Positions 6,759-13,417 of a DNA stretch of 28,743 bases are shown here, in pieces. The notes beneath the pieces are model-generated. The model had not been told where the DNA came from, made no database searches, and saw nothing but the letters and a program-made list of their open reading frames with translations. This DNA is from a virus. Numbering within the stretch: the stretch's first letter is position 1; each line of letters starts with the position of its first letter. Both the position numbers and the translations under genes were made by a program. The DNA lies in the IMG/VR virus record IMGVR_UViG_3300012944_000171, positions 1 through 28,743 of that record; one strand, given 5' to 3'.

Positions 6759-7073
6759 ATGTACGACTATTCAATACATCGGACTATTAATGGTCCGCAT
6801 AATCCGCAATGGTCCTTTGTTGAGGATAAATGTTGTGAACGTGCGGAATACCATTGGCGAAAGAAAATGGCCGCAGACAAATGTGAAGTACAATGCGCCC
6901 ATTGTAAACGTATCTGCGAGTTCAACGATTACATCCGTGGTGTTAAACCAATGGATAAACCAAACTATCTCGTTCCTGCTATTCGATACGAGGTAGAGTT
7001 TCAGTACGATCGTGTAATCTTATGGACTAAACTAAAGTCCTGGGATTACTTCTATCTAGCCTCAACATACTAA
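6759..7073 (+). CDS. Cysteine-containing protein (104 aa)
   Basis: The ATG at 6759 has an AGAGGTGG ribosome site ahead; an earlier TTG at 6735 is less likely. The protein contains CC at about residue 26, CEVQCAHC around residues 40-47 and a further Cys, plausibly a zinc site. The second half is beta-rich with aromatic residues. It is the first gene after the strong promoter and precedes the 420-residue gene. No known family is recognised. Confidence 0.75.
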   Translation: MYDYSIHRTINGPHNPQWSFVEDKCCERAEYHWRKKMAADKCEVQCAHCKRICEFNDYIRGVKPMDKPNYLVPAIRYEVEFQYDRVILWTKLKSWDYFYLASTY

Positions 7074-7129
7074 CATACCACGGGCAAGATGCGGGCAATG
7101 CAAGGGTCTACAACATCAAGGTGAATACA

Positions 7130-8392
7130 ATGGCACGTATGTCTCAGACACGTACAACCACCAAGCCTGTTGCTGAACCGAAGTCTCCGTCTGCGGATGC
7201 TATCGCAGAGTGGAAGAAACAACAGGCAATGAAGGATACAGACCCTGTTGCTGCCAATGTGCAGGTTAACGTGTATGCTGAAGATGCAGAGATTAACGCC
7301 ATGCTCACCCGTGCAGGTGAGTTTGGTATCGCACTCGACAGCCATGCTGAGTATCAACAGGGTGCGAGTGAGATAGCCAAGGCTAAGGAAGTTGATGACT
7401 ACAAGGCAATAGCGTTTCTGAAATACCTAGAGACGTTCCTGTCATCGGCGCAATTGGCTTATTTACCGTGGCCCGGTATGACCAAGTCTGAAGCGGATGC
7501 AAAGAACATTCGCAACACTGCCTCTAATGAAAGCCCGTTACTGTTCGACAAGCCTGTGAACAGCGGTGGGCGTTCTAAGGTAGAGACGTTCTACGGTAAG
7601 CTAATCAAGAGCACGAAACTCGGTCAAGAGGCGCAAGCAATCCTTGACGAACTCGACAAGGAAGAGGCCAGAGCAAAGCTTACTCCGAGTGAGGCACGGG
7701 AACGTGGTAACTTTGTTGCTGATAAATCATCGGCAACACGGCGTCTCAACAATCTGGTATCTGCCATGCGAACGGCAGCGCATGTGCATTTGCTCATCAA
7801 AGACATCACAAAGAAACTGCCGCATATCGTGATTGAGTGGATACGGGAACCTACCGAAAAGGAAATACCGAAGGATTCCGACCTTACAATGCTCAACATT
7901 CCGGAAGCAGGGGAAGTTGTGCATTCCACTCAATGCCTCATGATCTACAGCACCAAGGGTTATGCTTCCCCAGCTCAAGCCTATAAGAAAGCCCGACCCT
8001 TCTCGCTCGGATCATTCAAGAGGTGGAAACCGGATCGTGCAATCGAGAAGGCATCCAAGAGATTGACTGCACCTAGCGTTACGGTCGATGATCTTATCGA
8101 TAGTGCGAAAACTCCGCCTAAAACACCGGCGCCCGGGTCTGTTCCCAAGGCGCGAGACGTTACCAACTGGACACAATTGGTGGAAAACCTAGACGCCATC
8201 GTGACCTATGAAATCGGACAACCGGCAACCCAAGGCGCACGGTCTGCCGAGTTCGCAGGTAGCATCGGCGCTACTGACGACACGCTCTATTCCGCGTATC
8301 AACTCTATCGAATGTTGCGTGCAGCATTCGACGGCAACCCGGCACTCGAACCGAAGGCAAAAGAAATCCACGCGGCGCGCACCAAGATATAA
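7130..8392 (+). CDS. Large phage protein of unknown function (420 aa)
   Basis: The ATG at 7130 has AAGGTG six bases upstream; a GTG at 7121 is the alternative. The protein is largely helical: a Pro/Ser-rich N-terminus (residues 1-30), an alpha-helical middle with many charged residues (about 40-230, including a KVETFYGKLIKS helix), a more beta-like stretch around 225-285, and a Pro/Thr-rich linker near 325-350 before a final helical part. Codons are GC-richer than in the neighbours, as in the 465-residue gene at 11818, suggesting high expression or separate origin. It sits alone between a strong promoter and a strong terminator. I do not recognise a domain. Confidence 0.85.
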   Translation: MARMSQTRTTTKPVAEPKSPSADAIAEWKKQQAMKDTDPVAANVQVNVYAEDAEINAMLTRAGEFGIALDSHAEYQQGASEIAKAKEVDDYKAIAFLKYLETFLSSAQLAYLPWPGMTKSEADAKNIRNTASNESPLLFDKPVNSGGRSKVETFYGKLIKSTKLGQEAQAILDELDKEEARAKLTPSEARERGNFVADKSSATRRLNNLVSAMRTAAHVHLLIKDITKKLPHIVIEWIREPTEKEIPKDSDLTMLNIPEAGEVVHSTQCLMIYSTKGYASPAQAYKKARPFSLGSFKRWKPDRAIEKASKRLTAPSVTVDDLIDSAKTPPKTPAPGSVPKARDVTNWTQLVENLDAIVTYEIGQPATQGARSAEFAGSIGATDDTLYSAYQLYRMLRAAFDGNPALEPKAKEIHAARTKI

Positions 8393-8408
8393 TCCCGACT
8401 AACGACAA

Positions 8409-8438
8409 CCCCCGGCCAGCAATGGCCGGGGGTTTTTT
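8409..8438 (+). terminator. Rho-independent terminator
   Basis: CCCCCGGCCA (8409-8418) pairs perfectly with TGGCCGGGGG (8423-8432) around a four-base loop and is followed by six T. It lies 17 bases after the 420-residue gene. Confidence 0.95.
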
Positions 8439-8470
8439 ATTGTCCTCTTTATAGTCCTATTCCTATTTAA

Positions 8471-8498
8471 CCTATAGCCTAGTAAAACTAGACATAGG
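8471..8498 (+). repeat. Small interrupted hairpin in a 206-base gap
   Basis: CCTAT (8471-8475) pairs with ATAGG (8494-8498) and CTAG (8479-8482) with CTAG (8488-8491), directly before a GGGAGGGAG run. It sits in the non-coding gap 8393-8598. The rest of that gap is AT-rich before the next ATG and shows no clear promoter. Confidence 0.4.
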
Positions 8499-8598
8499 GA
8501 GGGAGCGAAGCAACGACCTGTCACAAACGCCAATGAAGCTGGAAAACTTTGAAACACAAATAATATTAAGAAACTAATATAATTGATAAATAGTTTTT

Positions 8599-8886
8599 AT
8601 GAAGTATGTGTGCATATATGTAAACGAGACTTACCAATTTGACAAGATGACTAAATTAGTTTACTATATGGGTATAATCGGAGATAAGGGAATGAGAGTG
8701 ATAACATCAGTTAACTCACAGGTTATCGAACAGATAGGTTACGACACGTATACCCGTACGTGCCACGTAATCATTAACGGTTCTACTTATTTCTATTTAA
8801 ACGTTTCATTTAAAGACTTCCGTAGGTTCTATGAGGCTGACTCCAAAGGATCGTTCTTCAATAGGTATGTACGGGGGAGGTGGTGA
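8599..8886 (+). CDS. Tyr/Phe-rich basic protein (95 aa)
   Basis: A beta-rich 95-residue protein with many Tyr, Phe, Val and Arg (MKYVCIYVNETY at the start). No good ribosome site precedes the ATG at 8599, so initiation may be weak or the message short-leadered. The stop overlaps the next start (TGATG at 8884-8888), coupling the two genes. No family is recognised. Confidence 0.7.
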   Translation: MKYVCIYVNETYQFDKMTKLVYYMGIIGDKGMRVITSVNSQVIEQIGYDTYTRTCHVIINGSTYFYLNVSFKDFRRFYEADSKGSFFNRYVRGRW

Positions 8887-9326
8887 TGTCTAAACGTCCA
8901 CGTAAATCAGGGATGCGACGTGCATATCTCAAGAAGACTTCGCATAGCTACGACAACAGTCCAGATAGCACGTTAAAAGCTGCTATTGGACTAGGTAGAA
9001 ACATCAATCCAATAACAGCTACTCCGAATAGAGCTAGGCTGTGGTTGGATAAGAATAAACACACACCGACCATGACCAAACCTATGGTTGAGCGTGTAGA
9101 GTCATGGCGTGTTGCTGTTAAAGAACAGACAAATGAATACTCTTGTGTATTAGTTGATACACCTCTACGGCGTGTACGTTTATTCTTTACTGGTTTCTCT
9201 GTTCGTGAAACTTACTGGTTTACTTGGTTTGATCCTATACTTGAGACTGAGCGAGTCTCAATAACTTACGGTAGTAAGGTGATTGCCATGGGTCACTTTG
9301 CTAAAGGATCAATCACATGGAAATAG
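8886..9326 (+). CDS. Basic protein of unknown function (146 aa)
   Basis: GGAGG (8876-8880) sets the start at the ATG at 8886 rather than the GTG codons at 8880 and 8883. The N-terminus is strongly basic (MSKRPRKSGMRRAYLKK) and could bind nucleic acid. The C-terminal half is beta-rich with many aromatic residues (FFTGFS, YWFTWFD). It overlaps the upstream gene by three bases. No family is recognised. Confidence 0.75.
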   Translation: MSKRPRKSGMRRAYLKKTSHSYDNSPDSTLKAAIGLGRNINPITATPNRARLWLDKNKHTPTMTKPMVERVESWRVAVKEQTNEYSCVLVDTPLRRVRLFFTGFSVRETYWFTWFDPILETERVSITYGSKVIAMGHFAKGSITWK

Positions 9327-9334
9327 GTGAATGA

Positions 9335-9565
9335 ATGTGCAAAGTGAGGTTGACACATGACGATGTCTGGACTTGTCCTAGTAAGCTTGACTGTGCTTTG
9401 CATGGCAATTGCTTACAGCAAGTACATAAGGGTTATCACGCATGTGCGCCATATCCCGGTGCACCAAACTACAAAGTACCTGCCCGATATCACGAAAACT
9501 ACTACATTCTAGCAAACTTCTTTACACTAATGAGGCATCTATATGAGAAAGATACGGGGGTGTAG
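9335..9565 (+). CDS. Cys/His-rich small protein (76 aa)
   Basis: Five cysteines and several histidines in the first 40 residues (for example CPSKLDCALHGNC) suggest metal binding. The ATG at 9335 follows an AGGTGA. The 3' end overlaps the next gene by 23 bases. Many small Cys-rich proteins occur along this strand. Function unknown. Confidence 0.65.
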   Translation: MCKVRLTHDDVWTCPSKLDCALHGNCLQQVHKGYHACAPYPGAPNYKVPARYHENYYILANFFTLMRHLYEKDTGV

Positions 9566-9851
9566 AGTATGCACACTGGGTGATTGTATGTGTCACCGAG
9601 TGATTCGATGGAACAACATACGCAACATACAGACTCCTCCTGATTTTCAGGAGGGATACCAGCGTAAGTATTTGATTAACACTTACCACATCGATCCTTC
9701 TGATAGGACGAACGCCGACAGATACATTGAAATCTTACAGAACTGGAACTTACCTGCGTTCCATCCTAATCGCAGGTACCAAGGGGATGATGGATATCGC
9801 AGGTTTATCCATGATCTCGATGCACTTAAACCCAAACCTGTACCATGGTGA
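9543..9851 (+). CDS. Small protein with N-terminal Cys cluster (102 aa)
   Basis: The first 20 residues hold four cysteines and a histidine (CRVC, CMCH), a possible zinc knuckle. They are followed by a charged, aromatic-rich segment with several Asn, Asp and Pro. It overlaps the upstream gene by 23 bases and the next gene begins three bases after its stop. No family is recognised. Confidence 0.65.
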   Translation: MRKIRGCRVCTLGDCMCHRVIRWNNIRNIQTPPDFQEGYQRKYLINTYHIDPSDRTNADRYIEILQNWNLPAFHPNRRYQGDDGYRRFIHDLDALKPKPVPW

Positions 9852-9854
9852 AAC

Positions 9855-10064
9855 ATGACCACTACCAAACAAGCGTTTCTTCTCAACGATGGCGCTCGCT
9901 TTAGGTTTATGGGCGAAGAATATAAACTCATAAGCCAAGATGAGTACTACGACGGCGAAATCGAAGACACCAAGGGACAGCGGCATAACTTTAATACATG
10001 TGCAACAGTGGAGCTTATTGAAGATGGGCCGGATAATCCTGTTGTTAATCCTTCTAACAACTAG
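9855..10064 (+). CDS. Small beta-rich protein (69 aa)
   Basis: ATG at 9855 shortly after the previous stop. The pattern of strands (ARFRFMGEEYKLISQ, then YYDGEIEDTKG, then ATVELIED) resembles a small SH3-like or OB-like barrel, a guess from the alternation of hydrophobic residues only. The last 41 bases overlap the secreted-protein gene that follows. Function unknown. Confidence 0.65.
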   Translation: MTTTKQAFLLNDGARFRFMGEEYKLISQDEYYDGEIEDTKGQRHNFNTCATVELIEDGPDNPVVNPSNN

Positions 10065-10308
10065 TCCTCTTCACGCTCAACAACGTGGGATGTACTGGAA
10101 TGATTGGAGTCAGCAATGGGAATGGCGGGGTGGTGGAGAACCCACACGTCCATATCCTCCTGGTCCCTCATATCCAGAGGGACAAATACCCAGGCGAGAC
10201 TTAGATTGCCTGGGTGAGAACTGTTACCGTGAGTATCGAAACTTCAACGGTAGGAGAAAGGAGATATGCTATCGACCTAATGGTCAGGCATATTACTGTT
10301 ACTACTAG
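10024..10308 (+). CDS. Exported small protein (94 aa)
   Basis: The frame is open from 9940, but the ATG at 10024 opens directly onto a signal peptide, MGRIILLLILLTTSPLHA, with a Sec-type cleavage site after HA. A GGAG lies 10 bases upstream. The mature part is Trp/Tyr/Pro/Gly-rich (MYWNDWSQQWEW) with four Cys, two as a DCLGENC pair, so disulphides in the periplasm are likely. There is no lipobox, so it is not a typical outer spanin. Role unknown. Confidence 0.75.
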   Translation: MGRIILLLILLTTSPLHAQQRGMYWNDWSQQWEWRGGGEPTRPYPPGPSYPEGQIPRRDLDCLGENCYREYRNFNGRRKEICYRPNGQAYYCYY

Positions 10309-10316
10309 CTTCAGTC

Positions 10317-10341
10317 CTACTGCATTCGATAAGTGCAGTAG
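10317..10341 (+). repeat. 8-bp perfect hairpin between genes
   Basis: CTACTGCA (10317-10324) pairs exactly with TGCAGTAG (10334-10341) around a nine-base loop. It lies just before the ribosome site (GGAG, 10358-10361) of the next gene. There is no T run, so it is probably an RNA processing or stability element rather than a terminator. Confidence 0.5.
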
Positions 10342-10369
10342 AGCGGGGGCCAGCAACGGAGAACATCCC

Positions 10370-10651
10370 ATGGCTAAACTTACCAAACATACACCACCTC
10401 CCGCACCTCCTCGTGAGATTAGTGCTAAGCCTGTTGTATTTGATCCTACGCCTAAAGAAGAAAGAAGACCGGAGCCTGTTGATATGGATGCTGCCATACT
10501 CAGTGAGTTGAAACATGAGTTGGCAATAGCATCAATAGTTATGCATGTGTGGAAGACAAAACCGCGTATCTTCAGGATGATATGCATAGCTGTTGATGTG
10601 GATTATATGGATATTTATGAGTGGGCGAAGGAGAAATTAAGATGCACCTGA
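10370..10651 (+). CDS. Pro-rich plus helical protein (93 aa)
   Basis: GGAG eight bases upstream selects the ATG at 10370 within a longer open frame. Residues 1-38 are Pro- and Lys-rich and probably disordered. Residues 39-93 form amphipathic helices with AAILSELKHELAIAS and end in a C-terminal Cys-Thr. The gene overlaps the next small membrane-protein gene by ten bases. No family is recognised. Confidence 0.65.
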   Translation: MAKLTKHTPPPAPPREISAKPVVFDPTPKEERRPEPVDMDAAILSELKHELAIASIVMHVWKTKPRIFRMICIAVDVDYMDIYEWAKEKLRCT

Positions 10652-10746
10652 TCCCTGATCTACACCCACATATGTGGGTTGAATTGACTATAATCCTGAT
10701 TGCTTTGTTCATTTACTTTATCTTCAGGGATAACAGGAGGCAATGA
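10642..10746 (+). CDS. Tiny single-span membrane protein (34 aa)
   Basis: AAGGAG lies eight bases before the ATG at 10642. Residues 11-28 form one hydrophobic helix, ending in FRDNRRQ, so the basic tail is probably cytoplasmic. It overlaps the upstream gene by ten bases, and the next gene starts four bases after its stop. It is too short to assign; small membrane effectors and holin-like peptides are possibilities. Confidence 0.6.
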   Translation: MHLIPDLHPHMWVELTIILIALFIYFIFRDNRRQ

Positions 10747-10750
10747 CAGG

Positions 10751-10936
10751 ATGGCATGGCGTGTATGCAAAGTACCGGGTTGCCGTAAGAAGAAACCAAT
10801 ACAACCGTTTGGCACAACTACGAGACATCCTTGGTTGTGTTTCGTACATAGACAAGAACTTCAACAACAAAGAATAGATCACTTAGCCCGAGTAGCTAAT
10901 GTTAAACGATTAACTAGACTCTTTACCTCGAAATAA
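10751..10936 (+). CDS. Basic zinc-finger-like protein (61 aa)
   Basis: An AGGAGG about ten bases upstream supports the ATG at 10751. The motif CKVPGC, later LCFVH, gives a possible C-C-C-H zinc site, followed by a long basic helix (RQELQQQRIDHLARVANVKR). The architecture suggests DNA or RNA binding. A rho-independent terminator follows immediately, so this ends a transcript. Confidence 0.65.
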   Translation: MAWRVCKVPGCRKKKPIQPFGTTTRHPWLCFVHRQELQQQRIDHLARVANVKRLTRLFTSK

Positions 10937-10963
10937 AACCTCCGCGTGATACCGGAGGTTTTT
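10937..10963 (+). terminator. Rho-independent terminator
   Basis: AACCTCCG (10937-10944) pairs exactly with CGGAGGTT (10953-10960), followed by a T run of five from 10959. It begins at the base after the stop of the zinc-finger-like gene. Confidence 0.85.
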
Positions 10964-10965
10964 CC

Positions 10966-11306
10966 AGCCGCTCATTCACGCCTCAGACCCGTGAATGCAT
11001 CTGCAGGGATGTCGGATGTGAGCTGTACCCCAGCGTGGCTCGCGGTTGGTTTTTTTAGCTGGCGAAAGCCAGCGTCGACGTTGCCTCTTGGCAACTCGAA
11101 AGCCTGGAGAGAACGCTTCCCCACGGACCCCCGGCGAACTCTCTGGGCCTCGCCCCTCAGTATCTTAGCTTGCCCTTGGGTACTGAGGGGCACTTATTCT
11201 CATGGGACTCTGTTAAGGAGAAATCTCAGCCTCGTAGGCAAGCGAAGATAAAGCTGTTGAAGACGCGAGCCTGTCCTTCAACTAACAGAGTCCCACCAGA
11301 ATAAGA
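10966..11306 (+). ncRNA. Candidate structured RNA upstream of a membrane-protein gene
   Basis: No credible gene lies here, but the strand folds strongly. Visible stems: CATTCACG (10973-10980) with CGTGAATG (10990-10997); GCTGGC-GAAA-GCCAGC (11058-11073); GTTGCC-TCTT-GGCAAC (11080-11095); GAGAG/CTCTC (11107-11111, 11139-11143); CCCCTCAGTA (11153-11162) with TACTGAGGGG (11181-11190). A two-part 20-bp stem (11193-11200 and 11203-11214 with 11284-11295 and 11298-11305) closes a 69-base domain. A T7 run at 11050-11056 may divide it into two RNAs. The last stem ends two bases before the ATG at 11308, so a cis-acting role is also possible. No Rfam family is recognised. Confidence 0.65.
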
Positions 11307-11319
11307 CATGGAGCAGAAC

Positions 11320-11814
11320 ATGTTCGAGGCGATGGTTGCTTACATAGACACATCTCAATTTGTTAAATGGATGCAACTCAATCCTCTACTATTCTTAGGA
11401 ATACTAGGATTTTGCTTAGTTACGAGTTACTTTTTCTTTCCCCTTGTAGTCTCCATCTTTCTCTATCTTAGAAACAAACGTCTAAGATGGAAATGGTGGA
11501 TACTTAGGGGGAAACAAATGAGTAAAAGGGCAAGAAACTTCGAACTAGCGGAGGCTTTAGATACTTTGCTAGCTGAGTGGGTTACTAAAGGAAAACTAAC
11601 ACGAAAAGAAAAACGTCGTTATCTACGAAACCTAGAAATGACGTTTGAACTCGAACCAGGAGACTTGACACCACGGCCAAACGTGCATGAACGCAAACGT
11701 CGAACACTTGGTCGCTTATCTGCTGACACAGCGAACAAGTTTACTGAGAAAGTGTCAGCAGCCTCACAACCACTCACAAAACGGTTGTCTTCCCTTATAT
11801 CTGGAAAGGTATAA
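11320..11814 (+). CDS. Membrane protein with basic cytoplasmic domain (164 aa)
   Basis: A GGAG six bases upstream favours the ATG at 11320 over the one at 11308. Residues about 22-50 are strongly hydrophobic, one long or two short helices. A highly basic segment follows (RNKRLRWKWW), then a charged helical domain (about 65-164) with KLTRKEKRRYLR. The positive-inside rule places the C-terminal domain in the cytoplasm. It directly follows the structured RNA and precedes the 465-residue gene by three bases. No family is recognised. Confidence 0.75.
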   Translation: MFEAMVAYIDTSQFVKWMQLNPLLFLGILGFCLVTSYFFFPLVVSIFLYLRNKRLRWKWWILRGKQMSKRARNFELAEALDTLLAEWVTKGKLTRKEKRRYLRNLEMTFELEPGDLTPRPNVHERKRRTLGRLSADTANKFTEKVSAASQPLTKRLSSLISGKV

Positions 11815-11817
11815 CAC

Positions 11818-13215
11818 ATGTCGACTGTTAGCCGGACTTGTTTGATCTATTCGAACAAAGGCAATCTTCCTCCGGAAGATTACTTGGCACGAGCCGCTGC
11901 CAAGTATAACTCTTGGTATGGCTTTGCATTCGTACAAGACGGCGAGATCATGTACGACATGGCCGCCGAGAGTGCTACTGCCGACGGTATCAAACGTTTT
12001 CTTCAAACCGAAGAGATCAAGGGAGTCGACAAGATCGTCATCCTCGGCAAGGAAGCGAACAGTGTCACTCTTGATCCGAAGGACTCGAACCATCCGAACA
12101 TTCAACCGATCATCCTGATCGAAGACGGCGAAGGTGACGCCGCGATACCCAAGTGTCTCGTGTTCATCGACGGCGAGTTCCCTGGATTGGAAATGAACAC
12201 CGCGCCCGAAGGACGACCGTATCTGTTCTGCGGTCAGTATCTCAATCCCAAGATACAGGAGAAATGGGAAGACTCTGGTGGAGATATTGCGAAGTTTCTC
12301 GACAAGATCAAACGTCCCGTCTTCCAGACGGACATCGAGAACTACGACAAGGAAATCTCTGTTGCCGTACTGTGTCCCGGTGACGGCGGTTTCATTTACT
12401 TCGCAGCGAAGGACTCTCACGATTACCCGTGGGGTTTTACCAACGATACCTGTGGATGGGAGGACAAAGTCCCTACGACTGGGAGTCCCTCTTCATCGTC
12501 AGTGACTCCTGGTAAGCGGGGAAAGTTCTCAGCTTCGATGATGAGTGGTACGAGTGCAGCGGCTGCGAGCACTGCAACTGGGGCCGGTTCAACGGGCGAC
12601 ACTTCTACTTCATCAGTTGTCCTATACGAAGGACAGATGCCCGCTAACATTATCAAGGCTGCTGATATGAAAGCCTTGTATAAGAAATATCACGGACGTG
12701 ACGAACCTCCGGGATGGAAGAACGGTAGACCATGGGTGTCTATTCTCCCCAATATGGTGGACAACGCACGGCAACAGGGATGGAACGTTCGTACATCAAA
12801 ACACCTCGCTGCTTCGTCTCCCATATCAGCTGGCGGTACAGAGGCTCCGCCGCAAATCCTCAATGATGTGATGAAGGAGAAACTACTGAAGTTCGTCAGT
12901 GCTATCGATGCGAACACTCAGCAAGTCGTATCTCCTGAAGAAATGGAGAAGAACGAGACAGCGTCCCCAACATTCTGGGATGAGACTGGGTGGACTCTTG
13001 AGACTGGAATGAAAGTCTTCGGAGGACCGAAGGAAGAGCACCGTACTACATTGATTAAAGAAAATCCCACTGCTGCTGCGAAACTCATTCGTGACTTGTG
13101 TTACGCTCTCTTTCGCCAAGAAGCTCAGATCGAAGCGCTCACAGAACCTACGTCTGGAGCATCAACTAAGCCTCCGGTTGTTGCTACCTCAGCGAAGAAG
13201 TTCTCCATGAGATAG
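11818..13215 (+). CDS. Large protein, possible class II amidotransferase-like N-terminus (465 aa)
   Basis: Residues 8-45 read C-L-I-Y-S-N-K-G, then A-x-x-x-YNSWYGFAFVQDGEI. This resembles the opening of class II (Ntn-type) glutamine amidotransferases, where a Cys near the N-terminus is followed by N-x-x-G-x-G. A later segment with SNHPNIQP could match the conserved NHP turn. The Cys is at residue 8, so a propeptide would have to be removed; the call is weak. A Ser/Thr/Ala/Gly-rich linker (about 222-265) separates an unassigned C-terminal half with an Ala/Pro-rich tail. Codons are GC-richer than in most neighbours, like the 420-residue gene. Hairpins and a tRNA follow its stop. Alternative: an unrelated phage protein of unknown function. 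Confidence 0.75.
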   Translation: MSTVSRTCLIYSNKGNLPPEDYLARAAAKYNSWYGFAFVQDGEIMYDMAAESATADGIKRFLQTEEIKGVDKIVILGKEANSVTLDPKDSNHPNIQPIILIEDGEGDAAIPKCLVFIDGEFPGLEMNTAPEGRPYLFCGQYLNPKIQEKWEDSGGDIAKFLDKIKRPVFQTDIENYDKEISVAVLCPGDGGFIYFAAKDSHDYPWGFTNDTCGWEDKVPTTGSPSSSSVTPGKRGKFSASMMSGTSAAAASTATGAGSTGDTSTSSVVLYEGQMPANIIKAADMKALYKKYHGRDEPPGWKNGRPWVSILPNMVDNARQQGWNVRTSKHLAASSPISAGGTEAPPQILNDVMKEKLLKFVSAIDANTQQVVSPEEMEKNETASPTFWDETGWTLETGMKVFGGPKEEHRTTLIKENPTAAAKLIRDLCYALFRQEAQIEALTEPTSGASTKPPVVATSAKKFSMR

Positions 13216-13306
13216 TACGCAGTCTACCCTAGGACCCCCAGGACTGCGTACTTAGCCGCCAAAGGCGGCGGCAGCCCCCGGTCTTGCGCCACGCTGGATC
13301 GGGGGC
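13215..13306 (+). repeat. Three consecutive strong hairpins before the tRNA
   Basis: Hairpin 1: GTACGCAGTC (13215-13224) with GACTGCGTAC (13242-13251), 10 bp perfect. Hairpin 2: GCCGCC-AAA-GGCGGC (13255-13269). Hairpin 3: GCCCCCGGTC (13274-13283) with GATCGGGGGC (13297-13306), 10 bp with one G-T. None is followed by a T run, so a simple terminator is unlikely. They may protect or process the 3' end of the upstream message and the 5' side of the tRNA. Confidence 0.7.
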
Positions 13307-13311
13307 ACTAC

Positions 13312-13386
13312 AGTACCGTGGCCGAACGGTTCAGGCACACGACCGATAATCGTGCTAAGGTGGTTCGACTCCACCCGGTACTACCA
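13312..13386 (+). tRNA. tRNA-Ile (GAT), CCA encoded
   Basis: A complete cloverleaf: acceptor AGTACCG pairs exactly with CGGTACT; D arm GCC/GGC with GG in its loop; anticodon stem CACGA/TCGTG (13338-13342, 13350-13354) around loop CCGATAA; T arm GGTGG-TTCGACT-CCACC; discriminator A and encoded CCA (13384-13386). The anticodon GAT (13345-13347) reads ATC and ATT. The base before the anticodon is C, not the almost universal T33, which is unusual and may reduce function. Confidence 0.92.
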
Positions 13387-13417
13387 TTAATTAGTCAATT
13401 TACGCGGAGTCACCACG

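Noticed and set aside
6625-6996. 123-residue plus-strand frame before the 104-residue gene
   Set aside because: It overlaps the Cys-containing gene at 6759 in another frame, starts inside the promoter spacer and lacks a ribosome site.
9940-10308. 122-residue version of the exported protein
   Set aside because: The extra 28 residues are read out of frame within the upstream gene, and the signal peptide begins exactly at the ATG at 10024.
11764-12420. 218-residue minus-strand frame
   Set aside because: It is the antisense shadow of the GC-rich 465-residue gene. Strong ribosome sites and gene order are on the plus strand.
13312-13386. The phage tRNA as an initiator tRNA explaining the non-ATG starts
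   Set aside because: It lacks bacterial initiator features: the first pair is A-T rather than a mismatch, and the anticodon stem is CACGA without three G-C pairs. C33 alone is not enough.
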